Origin: Micromonospora humi
Lineage (GTDB): Bacteria > Actinomycetota > Actinomycetes > Mycobacteriales > Micromonosporaceae
DNA length: 64,000 nucleotides
Direction: 5' to 3'
NCBI RefSeq assembly: GCF_900090105.1
Contig: NZ_FMDM01000003.1
Location: forward strand, 458,029-522,028
Positions within the stretch are counted from its first letter, which is position 1, and every line of letters starts with the position of its first letter. Under the pieces are notes generated by a model that worked only from the letters and a program-made list of their open reading frames with translations, had not been told where the DNA came from and searched no databases. Below are positions 33,622-43,027 of this stretch, in pieces. The position numbers and the translations under genes are program-made.

Positions 33622-34661
33622 TGTGGATCCTCTGTGTGGTGCTCTGGGCCTGAGGTCAGGTAAGCGCGGCCGCGATATATGTAGTAGCAGTCGAACTCCA
33701 CTCGCTGGCGGAACTCCACGCCCAACGCGAAGGCGATGGACACCGGAGTCTTGATGTAGAGCGAGAACTTCGGCAGTCGTTGGCCCGCCGCCGTCGCTCT
33801 GTCGATAAGCTCGTCAACGTAGTGGAACAGCTCTCGGTAGAGCCACTCGAAGATGCTCCTGTAGTTACGGGTCGTCTCCTTGAGTACTCGGTCGGTTGAC
33901 GAGCAGTCGACAACAAAGATCTCGTCGCAGCCGTTTGCTGCGGCATGCTCGATCGCTGGGCCCTTGATCGAGTCTTGCGAAACTGTAACGATGACGGCCA
34001 CGTTCTTGGCGTGTCCCGGTCGAGAAAGAAGGCGCTGTGCCTTCAGTTGCTTCTCGGTCCCTCGTCCTACCTTGCCGGTGGGTCGCCGTCTGAGATCGAC
34101 AGACTCGAAGAACGGCGACCGTCGAAACGGGTGGTAATTTATTCGTTCCTGCAGGACGACAGAATTGGAGATGGCGCGCAGGCGTGCACCAAGAATAAAT
34201 GCCAGCGGCGTCGGCATTGAGATCAATATTGTTTGCGGCAGATGTGGTTTCGACGCCTCGTCGATGTCCTCCTGTTCGCGGGACAACAACGTCCCGACCA
34301 GGGATGTCGTCTGATCGTTCCGTAGGTCACCCGGCCCCGACAGCGTACGCGAGATGAATCTGTTCAGGACAAGCCTCCGACTGCTGTAGTCCATCGCCTT
34401 GTTGGGCCAGCGCAGACCCCAGTCGGGAAGGCCTACGAAGAGAATGATTCCGCGACGGGCGGGATTGGGGCGGGCGACGAAGGCTCCTGTAGCCAATGCG
34501 GTGCTAGCGGCGAGCAAGACAGCCGTCGTGACAAGTTGATCCGGATCCCGGGCCTCCTCGTTCGCGCTTAGATAGTTGGCGAGCACCGAGATAGCTAGGG
34601 CGAAAGCGGCTCCGCTGCACCAGCTCAGGAATGCAAAAATCCGACGGCGTGCGTCGAACAT
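33618..34661 (-). CDS. Two-TM protein with SAVED-like (double CARF-like) sensor domain (accessory operon gene 1)
   Basis: The 347-residue protein has two predicted membrane spans (about 8-29 and 43-61). A C-terminal region then holds two similar halves. Half 1 begins RRGIILFVGLPDW (about 69) and reaches ILISMPTPLAFILGARL (145-161). Half 2 begins KNVAVIVTVSQD (219) and reaches FSLYIKTPVSIAFALGVEF (299-317). The P-x-(S/P)-h-A-F-x-LG pattern is characteristic of SAVED domains, the paired CARF-like sensors of cyclic oligonucleotides in CBASS. Membrane-anchored SAVED proteins are known effectors. I chose ATG 34661 for its GGAG site at 6 nt; longer in-frame starts (34751, 34922) add a Pro-rich stretch with noncoding character. 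The SAVED call rests on pattern recognition. Confidence 0.55.
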   Translation of the reverse strand: MFDARRRIFAFLSWCSGAAFALAISVLANYLSANEEARDPDQLVTTAVLLAASTALATGAFVARPNPARRGIILFVGLPDWGLRWPNKAMDYSSRRLVLNRFISRTLSGPGDLRNDQTTSLVGTLLSREQEDIDEASKPHLPQTILISMPTPLAFILGARLRAISNSVVLQERINYHPFRRSPFFESVDLRRRPTGKVGRGTEKQLKAQRLLSRPGHAKNVAVIVTVSQDSIKGPAIEHAAANGCDEIFVVDCSSTDRVLKETTRNYRSIFEWLYRELFHYVDELIDRATAAGQRLPKFSLYIKTPVSIAFALGVEFRQRVEFDCYYIYRGRAYLTSGPEHHTEDPQ

Positions 34662-35073
34662 CACCAGCTCCAGAGGTGTTTGACGTGGACCCGCCGTCGT
34701 CCCGAGCTTCTCGGCAGGCTTGGCGGGTGGTTTCGGTGCTCGGGGCGGCATCCGCTGCTGGGTGCGCGGTGAACCGGCAGCGAGCGAACTCGCCGGGGTC
34801 CCGCCGACGTTCGCTGGCGGGGGCCGTTCGCGACTGAACGCAGGGGAAGCGTGAGCGGACACGGCTCTCCAAGGAGGCGGGGCGTGCCAGCGTATCGCCG
34901 ACAGAGTGTGCCGGACGGTCATCTATCGGACACTTGCACCGACCGCCGGCTTGCCAAGCGACTAGCAGCCTAGGATGCTCTGTGGGTGGTGACGTGAGGC
35001 GTGGCACGTACGGACGGCGGATCGGCGCCTGGAGATGCGCCACCCCGGTGCGATGGTGAACAATGGCGGCCGA
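34662..35073. other. Intergenic region between the accessory operon and the terC riboswitch
   Basis: About 410 bp of lower-GC DNA lie between two divergent transcription units. The promoters of the minus-strand operon and of the terC leader must lie here. I could not assign -35/-10 boxes with confidence. Open frames in both directions have Ser/Arg/Pro-rich noncoding composition. Confidence 0.4.
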
Positions 35074-35189
35074 GGAGGGGAGTATTCCCCCGCGACGGAG
35101 TCGTCAGCACGGAAGAGCGCCAGCACCCCCAGGTGGCTCGACCCGGCTCCGTCGGTCGGAGCCCACGGGCCCCGGCGGAAGAGACCTCC
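35074..35189 (+). ncRNA. yybP-ykoY-type manganese riboswitch upstream of terC
   Basis: The conserved landmarks of this class appear in order: GGGGAGTA (35077-35084) right after P1, GTCGTCA with following CACGG (about 35100-35112), GC-rich arms, and the 3' core GAGACC (35181-35186). P1 closes the element: GGAGG (35074-35078) pairs with CCTCC (35185-35189). yybP-ykoY RNAs sense Mn2+ and commonly precede TerC/MntP-type exporters, and a TerC gene begins 88 nt downstream. The call is made by eye without a covariance model. Confidence 0.62.
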
Positions 35190-35277
35190 GACAGTCACCA
35201 CAGTCAGCGTCGACGCACCCCGGCCCCACACCCGGCGTACGGTGTGCCCGACGCTGCGTGTCTGCCGGAGGATGGAT

Positions 35278-36276
35278 TTGAACGTGTCCGCATTGGTGTG
35301 GGCGGTAACCCTGACCGCGATGATCGCGGTCCTGCTGGCCGACCTGTTCATCATCGGTCGCCGCCCGCACGAGCCCAGCGTCCGTGAGTCCAGCCTGTGG
35401 GTCGGCTTCTACGTCGTGCTGGCGCTGCTCTTCGGTGTGGTGCTCTGGCTGACCGCCGGGCCGAGCGTGGCCGGGCAGTTCTACACCGGCTGGCTCACCG
35501 AGTACAGCCTCTCCGTCGACAACCTCTTCGTCTTCGTGATCATCATGGCCCGCTTCGGGGTGCCCCGGCAGTACCAGCAGAAGGTGCTGCTCGTCGGCAT
35601 CCTGTTGGCGCTCGTCATGCGCGGTGGGTTCATCGCGGCCGGCGCCGCGCTGATCTCCCAGTTCTCCTGGGTGTTCTACATCTTCGGCGCGTTCCTGATC
35701 TACACGGCGGTGAACCTGGCCCGGCAGGGCGAGCCGGACGAGGACGAGTTCAGCGAGAACGTGCTGATCCGGTGGAGCCGCAAGGCGCTGCCGTTGTCCC
35801 GTGACTTCGACGGCGCCCGGATGACCACCCGGGAGGACGGGCGTCGACTGTTCACCCCGATGCTGATCGTGATGATCGCGATCGGCACCACCGACCTCAT
35901 CTTCGCGCTCGACTCGATCCCGGCGATCTTCGGGATCACCCAGGAGCCGTACCTGGTCTTCACCGCGAACGTGTTCGCGCTGATGGGGCTGCGGCAGCTC
36001 TACTTCCTGCTGGGCGGCCTGCTCGACCGGCTCATCTACCTCAGCTACGGGCTGGCCGTGGTGCTCGGCTTCATCGGGGTCAAGCTGGTGCTGGAGGCGC
36101 TCGCCGACAACAACCTGCCGTTCATCAACGGCGGCGAGCACGTGGGCTGGGCCCCGCACATCCCGATCTGGCTCTCGCTGACCGTCATCCTCGGCACCCT
36201 GGCCGTGGCCACGGCGGCGAGCCTGGTCAAGTCGTCGCGGGACCGGCGCCGGGAGTTGGCCGAGGCGCGCCGCTGA
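35278..36276 (+). CDS. TerC-family membrane protein (Alx/MeeF-type metal exporter)
   Basis: The 332-residue membrane protein has about nine spans and the TerC signatures WLTEYSLSVDNLFVFVIIMARF, the loop GEPDEDEFSENVLIRW, GTTDLIFALDSIPAIFGITQEPYLVFTANVFALMGLRQLYFLLGG and GVKLVLEAL. The paired acidic intramembrane sites are intact. TerC proteins export Mn2+ or act during metallation of exoenzymes, which fits the riboswitch upstream. TTG 35278 is chosen because GGAGG lies 6 nt before it; the in-frame ATG at 35272 abuts the ribosome site. A terminator follows. Confidence 0.9.
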   Translation: MNVSALVWAVTLTAMIAVLLADLFIIGRRPHEPSVRESSLWVGFYVVLALLFGVVLWLTAGPSVAGQFYTGWLTEYSLSVDNLFVFVIIMARFGVPRQYQQKVLLVGILLALVMRGGFIAAGAALISQFSWVFYIFGAFLIYTAVNLARQGEPDEDEFSENVLIRWSRKALPLSRDFDGARMTTREDGRRLFTPMLIVMIAIGTTDLIFALDSIPAIFGITQEPYLVFTANVFALMGLRQLYFLLGGLLDRLIYLSYGLAVVLGFIGVKLVLEALADNNLPFINGGEHVGWAPHIPIWLSLTVILGTLAVATAASLVKSSRDRRRELAEARR

Positions 36277-36281
36277 CCGAC

Positions 36282-36314
36282 CGGGTGTCCGGGGCCGGTC
36301 GCCCCGGACACCCG
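36282..36314. terminator. Bidirectional terminator between terC and the NlpC/P60 gene
   Basis: Perfect 14-bp arms CGGGTGTCCGGGGC (36282-36295) and complement (36301-36314) enclose a 5-nt loop. It fills the whole gap between the two convergent stops. Confidence 0.85.
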
Positions 36315-36315
36315 C

Positions 36316-37233
36316 TCAGACCCGGTGCGCGCCGACCAGCGTGTCGACCCGGGCCGGGGGCAGTTCCTCCTCGACCACCCGGCGGGTCAGGTAGCAGGCG
36401 TGCAGCATCCGGCGCCGGCCGCCGTGCGGCTCCGCCGAGACGATGCCGACGTGGTGGATGCGGCGGCCGGGGCGGGCGAAGAAGTAGAGGTCGCCGGGGC
36501 GCTCGTCGTCCAGCGCCAGCGGGGTGGTCGCCTCGGCCTGGTCGTCGGCGTCCCGCGGCAGCGTGACGCCGTAGCGCCGCCAGGCCAGGTGGACCAGCCC
36601 GGAGCAGTCGATGCCGTCGGTGGACAGGCCGCCCCAGACGTAGACCAGGTCACGCAGCCGCTCGGCGACAGCGAGCACCTCCTTCGCCTCGGGCCGCTCG
36701 GCGGGCGACGGCACGAGGTCGCCCTCCGGGGACCAGAGCGGGTCCGTCCGACCGGCCGCCCGGACCGGTCGCCACCCGTCCGTCGGCCGCCCGGCGGAGA
36801 CGAGACGGGTGCCCAGGACCACCCCGGCGAGCGCCGGCGGGCCGGCGGCCGCCTCGTGCAGCGTGGTGCGGCGGACGTCGACCACCAGCTTGGGCGCGCC
36901 CGGCGCGTCGTCGGCGGGCCCGGCGAGGTGGGCGGCCCGCATCCAGCCCGGGTAGCCGCGCGGGTCCAGCTTGGCGGCGGGCTGCCCGAGGGCGACCACC
37001 CGCACCCAGCCGTCCGGCCCGGTCTCGGTGACCAGCACCGGCTCACCGAGCAGCAGCTGGGTCAGGACGCAGTCGCCGACCTGCTGGTCGCGGTCCATCC
37101 CGGCGACCCAGGCGGCGACGTCGGGGGAGTCGCGCAGGGCCGGCTCGTCGATCGGGCGGACCGCCTCGGGGTCTGTCCACAGGGTCGCCACCGGGACCCG
37201 TACGACGGCCCGGTGGCCCGGTTGAGGCGCCAT
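36316..37233 (-). CDS. NlpC/P60 family gamma-D-glutamyl peptidase, YkfC-like
   Basis: The 305-residue protein has N-terminal SH3b-type domains (VRVPVATLWTDPEAVRPID, GEPVLVTETGPDGWVRVVALGQ, GWRPVRAAGR) and a C-terminal NlpC/P60 domain. In the latter, YVWGGLSTDGIDCSGLVHLAWRRYGVTLPRDADDQ carries the catalytic Cys and RRIHHVGIV the His. No signal peptide is present, as in cytoplasmic YkfC, which cuts D-Glu-diamino acid bonds of recycled wall peptides. It lies 57 bp downstream of an Ala-Glu epimerase gene, the next step in that pathway. GGAGG precedes ATG 37233. Confidence 0.88.
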   Translation of the reverse strand: MAPQPGHRAVVRVPVATLWTDPEAVRPIDEPALRDSPDVAAWVAGMDRDQQVGDCVLTQLLLGEPVLVTETGPDGWVRVVALGQPAAKLDPRGYPGWMRAAHLAGPADDAPGAPKLVVDVRRTTLHEAAAGPPALAGVVLGTRLVSAGRPTDGWRPVRAAGRTDPLWSPEGDLVPSPAERPEAKEVLAVAERLRDLVYVWGGLSTDGIDCSGLVHLAWRRYGVTLPRDADDQAEATTPLALDDERPGDLYFFARPGRRIHHVGIVSAEPHGGRRRMLHACYLTRRVVEEELPPARVDTLVGAHRV

Positions 37234-37289
37234 CCGCACCCCTCCTCCCACGCTCCTGTGGGCGACCCTATGAAAAAATCCAACGACAC

Positions 37290-38387
37290 TCAACCGTGGC
37301 GCTGAACCTTAGCTTCACTCACGTCGGCGATGCCGAGCCCCGGAGCGTTCGGCAGCAGCACGGTCGCGCCCTCGTACCGGATGCCGCCGGTCACCGGCGA
37401 CCAGGCGAGCCACCAGGCGGCGTCGAGGTCCGACACGGCCGTGGTGCCGGAGGCGGCGACCAGGCTGGCGGCCGCGCCCACGCCGATCGGTCCCTCCATC
37501 ATCGAGCCGACGATCGTGCCCATGCCGTGCGCGGCGGCCAGGTCGAGCAGGGTGCGGGCCGCCTGCAGGCCGCCGCACTTGGCCAGCTTCACGTTGACCA
37601 TGTCGGCGGCCCGGCGCCGGATCACCTCGACCAGGTCGCGCACGTCGAACACCGACTCGTCGGCGAGGATCGGCACCTCCACCCGGTCACTGACCCAGGC
37701 CAGCCCGTCCAGGTCGCGGCGGTGCACCGGCTGCTCGACCAACTCGACGTCGAGCCCGGCGTCGACGATGCCCCGGATCACCCGGACCGCCTCGCGCGGC
37801 GTCCAGCCCTGGTTGGCGTCCAGCCGGATCCGCACGTCCGGGCCGACCGCGGCGCGCACCGAGCGGACCCGGTCCAGGTCGCCGCTCGCGTCGGTGCCGA
37901 CCTTGAGCTTGAGCACGGTGAAGCCCTCGGCGCGCCGCCGGCCGGCCGCCGCGGCCAGGTCGACCGCGTCGCCCGCGGCCAGCGTGACGTCCGTCGGGAC
38001 GCGCAGCGCGGTGCCGCCGAGCAGCCGCACCAGGGGTACGCCGAGCCGCCGCGCGGCCAGGTCGTGCAGCGCCACGTCGACGGCCGCCTTCGCCGACTCG
38101 TTGCCCACCACCGCGCCGCGCACCTGCGCGCACCGGGCCTGGAGGTCGTCGGCGTCGCGGCCGGTCAGCAGCGGGGCGAGCAGTTCGCGTACGCAGGACT
38201 CGGCGCCACCGATCGACGCGCCGGTGACCTGCCAGACCTGCGGGGCCTCGCCGAAACCCGAGCGGCCGTCGCTGTCAACGACCTCGACGATCAGCGTCTC
38301 CACCGTGGTGGTGCTGCGCAGCGCGGTGACGAACGGGGTGTGTAAGGGGGCCGAGAGCCGGTGGGTGCGTACCGCCGCGATCGTCAT
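37290..38387 (-). CDS. L-Ala-D/L-Glu epimerase (enolase superfamily), YkfB-like
   Basis: The 365-residue muconate-lactonizing subgroup enzyme has KxK in VLKLKVG, the metal ligands Asp (RLDANQGW), Glu (ELVEQP) and Asp (ILADES), and the distal Lys in VNVKLAKCGG. The C-terminal DLD (AVSDLDAAWWL) is the DxD motif that holds the dipeptide amino group in Ala-Glu epimerases. It should convert L-Ala-D-Glu from peptidoglycan into L-Ala-L-Glu. The downstream NlpC/P60 gene supports a murein-peptide recycling unit. ATG 38387 was chosen; a GTG 9 nt upstream is possible. Confidence 0.88.
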   Translation of the reverse strand: MTIAAVRTHRLSAPLHTPFVTALRSTTTVETLIVEVVDSDGRSGFGEAPQVWQVTGASIGGAESCVRELLAPLLTGRDADDLQARCAQVRGAVVGNESAKAAVDVALHDLAARRLGVPLVRLLGGTALRVPTDVTLAAGDAVDLAAAAGRRRAEGFTVLKLKVGTDASGDLDRVRSVRAAVGPDVRIRLDANQGWTPREAVRVIRGIVDAGLDVELVEQPVHRRDLDGLAWVSDRVEVPILADESVFDVRDLVEVIRRRAADMVNVKLAKCGGLQAARTLLDLAAAHGMGTIVGSMMEGPIGVGAAASLVAASGTTAVSDLDAAWWLAWSPVTGGIRYEGATVLLPNAPGLGIADVSEAKVQRHG

Positions 38388-38431
38388 GTGGGGCACCCTA
38401 TAGGCAACTGGTGGCGAGCAGGGGAGGGCCG

Positions 38432-39229
38432 ATGACCGGGCGGGACTGGGAGCTGGTGGGCGCGCCGAACGCCCGTGACCTGGGCGGGTTGCCGACCATC
38501 GACGGGCGGCGGGTACGCGTCGGACGGCTCGTGCGCACCGCGGCGCTGGGCCGGCTCACCGACGACGACCTGCCGGTGCTGGGCAAGCTCGGCCCGGCGT
38601 GCGTGGTGGACCTGCGCGCGGCGCAGGAGCAGGAGGTGGCCCCGCCGGACCGGCTGGTGGGCGAGCCCCGGGTGGTGCACCTGCCGGTGTACGACGCGGC
38701 CCACCCGGTGTTCACCTACGTCTCGGCCGTGTTGCAGGGCCACGACCTGGACGCGTACGCCGAGCTGGCCCGTGAGGGCATGCCGGGGGCGATGACGGCG
38801 ATCTACCGCTGGTTCGTCACCGGGGAGCCGGCGCGGGCCGGGTTCGGCGAGGCGGTGCGGCTGGCCGCGGACGGCGCGAACCTGCCGCTGCTGTTCCACT
38901 GCTCGGCCGGCAAGGACCGCACCGGCTGGCTGTCGGTGGTGCTGCTGACCGCGCTGGGGGTGGCGGAGCCGGCGATCCGGGCCGACTACCTGCGGCACAA
39001 CGAGCTGACCGAGAGCCTGCGGGAGGTGCTGCTGGCGGCGATGACGCGACGCCGGCCGGATCTCGACCCGGCGGTGGCCCGGCCGTTGCTGGAGGTGCGT
39101 CCGGAGTACCTGGACGCCGCCTACGACGAGGTGCGCCGGGTGCACGGGTCGTTCGAGGCCTACCTGCGCGACGGTCTCGGGGTGACCGACGACGTGCGGG
39201 CCGGGCTGCGCGAGCACCTGCTGGAGTAG
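38432..39229 (+). CDS. Tyrosine-protein phosphatase (Y_phosphatase3 family)
   Basis: The 265-residue phosphatase has NARDLGGLPTIDGRRVRVGRLVRTAAL near the N terminus and the P-loop HCSAGKDRTG (Cys157 nucleophile, Arg163). It resembles PtpB-type/LipA phosphatases that act on phosphotyrosine or phosphoinositides. GGGGAGGG precedes the ATG. It is divergent from the epimerase gene over 44 bp and converges on a beta-lactamase-like gene with a 4-bp gap. Confidence 0.9.
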   Translation: MTGRDWELVGAPNARDLGGLPTIDGRRVRVGRLVRTAALGRLTDDDLPVLGKLGPACVVDLRAAQEQEVAPPDRLVGEPRVVHLPVYDAAHPVFTYVSAVLQGHDLDAYAELAREGMPGAMTAIYRWFVTGEPARAGFGEAVRLAADGANLPLLFHCSAGKDRTGWLSVVLLTALGVAEPAIRADYLRHNELTESLREVLLAAMTRRRPDLDPAVARPLLEVRPEYLDAAYDEVRRVHGSFEAYLRDGLGVTDDVRAGLREHLLE

Positions 39230-39233
39230 TGGC

Positions 39234-40100
39234 TCACCCGGCCAGCTCGTGCCGGACGTCCCACACCCGGGCGGAGACGTGCGCGATCAACCGGCAGGCG
39301 TCGTCCTCGACCTGCTCGCCGTCCGCGCCGCCGTCGGCCAGGTCGGTGGTCGTGCAGACCACGATCTGGTACGGGGGCGCGTCGTCCGGGAACACCACGC
39401 CGGCGCCGTGGCGGACGCCGCGTACCCAACCGTTCTTGTGCGCGACGCGGGTGCCGTCGGGGAGCCCGGCGGCCAGGTCCTCGCGGTGTTCCTGGGCGAC
39501 GAGCACGTCGAGCATGGCGGCGCAGCCGGCCGGCGAGGCGAGCGGGCCGGGCCGGGTGGCGCCCAGCGCCAGCTCGCCGAGCACGGCCGCCAGGTCGGCG
39601 GCGGTGACCAGGTTGTCGATGCCGGCGTCGCGGGCGGCGAAGTCCTCGATGCCACGGCCGGTGACGCTGTGCCGCGCGCCGGCCAGCATCCACGCCTGCG
39701 CGACGGCCGGCAGCCCGACCTGGCCGATGCAGAGGTTGGTGGCCAGGTTGCTGGAGCGGATGATCATCCGTTCGGCGAGCCAGCGCAGCGGCGCGGCGCC
39801 GCCGACCCGGTCCCAGACCGCCTCGTCGTTGTCGTAGTCGCGGGCGTTGGCGAAGCGGGGCGCGCCGGCCAGCGCGGAGTCGAACGCGTTGCGCACCGGC
39901 ACCGGCGCGTCCAGGTCGAGCCGGCCGGCCTCGGCGGCGCGGTGCAGCGCCACCAGCACGGCGACCTTCATGGTGCTCGCCGCGTAGTGGGTGGCGTCGG
40001 GGTGCCGGGTCCAGGTGGGGCGGGCGCCGGGACGCCCCACGTACGCGGAGACGGTGCCGGGCACCTTGTCCAGGTGCGCGTCGAGTTCGGCCCAGGTCAT
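39234..40100 (-). CDS. Class A beta-lactamase-fold serine hydrolase, cytoplasmic
   Basis: The 288-residue protein has SxxK in YAASTMKVAVLVAL, an SxN triad in IIRSSNLATNLCI and HKNG in place of KTG (RVAHKNGWVRGVRHGAG). It therefore has the full serine-acylase architecture, but no signal peptide and no clear ExxLN omega-loop glutamate. It is more likely an esterase or peptidase relative than a resistance enzyme. The substrate is unknown. Confidence 0.82.
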   Translation of the reverse strand: MTWAELDAHLDKVPGTVSAYVGRPGARPTWTRHPDATHYAASTMKVAVLVALHRAAEAGRLDLDAPVPVRNAFDSALAGAPRFANARDYDNDEAVWDRVGGAAPLRWLAERMIIRSSNLATNLCIGQVGLPAVAQAWMLAGARHSVTGRGIEDFAARDAGIDNLVTAADLAAVLGELALGATRPGPLASPAGCAAMLDVLVAQEHREDLAAGLPDGTRVAHKNGWVRGVRHGAGVVFPDDAPPYQIVVCTTTDLADGGADGEQVEDDACRLIAHVSARVWDVRHELAG

Positions 40101-40162
40101 GCAGGTGACCGTAGCGGATCTTCGCGGCGGGCGCGGGGCTGCGCCGCCGCCGTGCCCGGGGC

Positions 40163-40168
40163 TAGCGT
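40163..40168 (+). promoter_or_regulatory. Putative -10 element of a leaderless methyltransferase mRNA
   Basis: TAGCGT is followed by 6 nt and then ATG 40175. No ribosome site lies between them. Confidence 0.45.
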
Positions 40169-40174
40169 GCCGGA

Positions 40175-40840
40175 ATGACGACCCCCTTGTACGACGAGAT
40201 CGCCGACTGGTACGAGGAGTACGCCACGGTCGGTTCGGCGATCTACATGGACCGCGTCCGGTCGGTGCTGGCGGAGCTGCTGGGTCACGGCCCGGGGCGG
40301 TGCCTGGACCTGTGTTGCGGCACCGGGGCGCACGTCGCCGAGCTGCGCCGGCTCGGCTGGACACCGGTCGGCGTGGACCTGTCGGCCGGGCAGCTGCGCC
40401 ACGCCCGGTCCCGGCTGCCGGTGGCCCGCGCCGACGCGACCGCGCTGCCGCTGGCCGACGCCGTGGTGCCGGCCGCGGTCTGCCTGCTGGCGCACACCGA
40501 CATGCCGGACTACCCGGCGGCGATCGCGGAGCTGGCCCGGGCGCTGGCGCCGGGCGGCCGGCTGGTGCACGTCGGCGTGCATCCGTGCTTCTGCGGCGCG
40601 TTCGCCGACCGGTCCGACCAGGAGCGGATCGTGATCGACGGCGGCTACGCCGAGCGGGAGCGCACGTTCCGGTCGTGGAACTCGCACGGCGTGCGGGCCC
40701 GGGTGGGCGCCTGGCACCTGCCCCTGGCCGACCTGCTCACCGCCGTCACCGCCGCCGGCCTGGTCCTCGACCGCGTGGTCGAGTCCGGCTCCGGCCCGAT
40801 CCCCGACATCCTGGCCTTCGCCGCCACCAAACCCACCTGA
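40175..40840 (+). CDS. Class I SAM-dependent methyltransferase
   Basis: The 221-residue protein begins YDEIADWYEEYA. Motif I is CLDLCCGTGAHVAELRRLGWTPVGVDLS, followed by ARADATALPLADAVVPAAVCLLAHTDM and motif III ALAPGGRLVHVGVHPCFCG. This family acts on small molecules. The substrate is unknown. It probably starts without a leader (see the -10 element), and its 3' side is a palindromic repeat shared with the convergent typA unit. Confidence 0.87.
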   Translation: MTTPLYDEIADWYEEYATVGSAIYMDRVRSVLAELLGHGPGRCLDLCCGTGAHVAELRRLGWTPVGVDLSAGQLRHARSRLPVARADATALPLADAVVPAAVCLLAHTDMPDYPAAIAELARALAPGGRLVHVGVHPCFCGAFADRSDQERIVIDGGYAERERTFRSWNSHGVRARVGAWHLPLADLLTAVTAAGLVLDRVVESGSGPIPDILAFAATKPT

Positions 40841-40877
40841 CCCCCACCCCCCCACCCCCCCCACCCCGCCCTTGCGC

Positions 40878-40938
40878 GTCGATCATGAAGTTGGCGGCGA
40901 ATTCGATCTCCGGATCGGCCGCCAACTTCATGATCGAC
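40878..40938. repeat. 21-bp arm palindromic intergenic repeat
   Basis: Perfect 21-bp arms (40878-40898 and 40918-40938, core GATCATGAAGTTGGCGGC) flank a 19-nt loop. Outside them, C-rich (CCACCCC) and G-rich (GGGGTGG) tracts extend the possible stem. I recall this sequence as an element repeated between Micromonospora genes, but could not verify it. It lies between convergent genes and could act as a bidirectional terminator or a mobile palindromic unit. A C-rich run (40841-40872) precedes it. Confidence 0.8.
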
Positions 40939-40976
40939 GATGAGGGGTGGGGTGGGCCGGGGGTGGGGGAGACGGC

Positions 40977-41010
40977 GGAGCCCGGTCCGCCGAGGGGCGG
41001 GCCGGGCTCC
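40977..41010 (-). terminator. Terminator of typA
   Basis: The arms GGAGCCCGGTCCGCC (40977-40991) and GGCGGGCCGGGCTCC (40996-41010) pair with one G-U around a 4-nt loop. The hairpin lies 20 nt after the typA stop on the minus strand. Confidence 0.78.
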
Positions 41011-41029
41011 TGGGTGTGGTGCCGGTGGG

Positions 41030-42895
<1,866 letters not shown>

Positions 42896-43027
42896 ACCCT
42901 CCATACTCCTGTCTGCGGTTGCCGGGGCACGCCTCGGGGTCACCCCCGAGATGGCCCGGATCTGTGTCGAAAGTGCTGGGCCGACCGTGGCAGCGACTGG
43001 CATGCTGGCTCCCGTGCGGGGTGCCGA

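Noticed and set aside
32156..34661. Calling the accessory operon a standard CBASS locus
   Set aside because: No CD-NTase, HORMA, TRIP13, E1/E2 or QueC-like gene is present in the window, and the SAVED assignment is by pattern only.
34662..34922. N-terminal extension of the SAVED-like protein to 34922
   Set aside because: The extension is Pro/Ser/Arg-rich with noncoding character. The ATG at 34661 has a GGAG site 6 nt upstream and leads straight into a membrane span.
40841..40872. C-rich run as a functional element
   Set aside because: It is simple low-complexity sequence that at most extends the stem of the adjacent palindrome.
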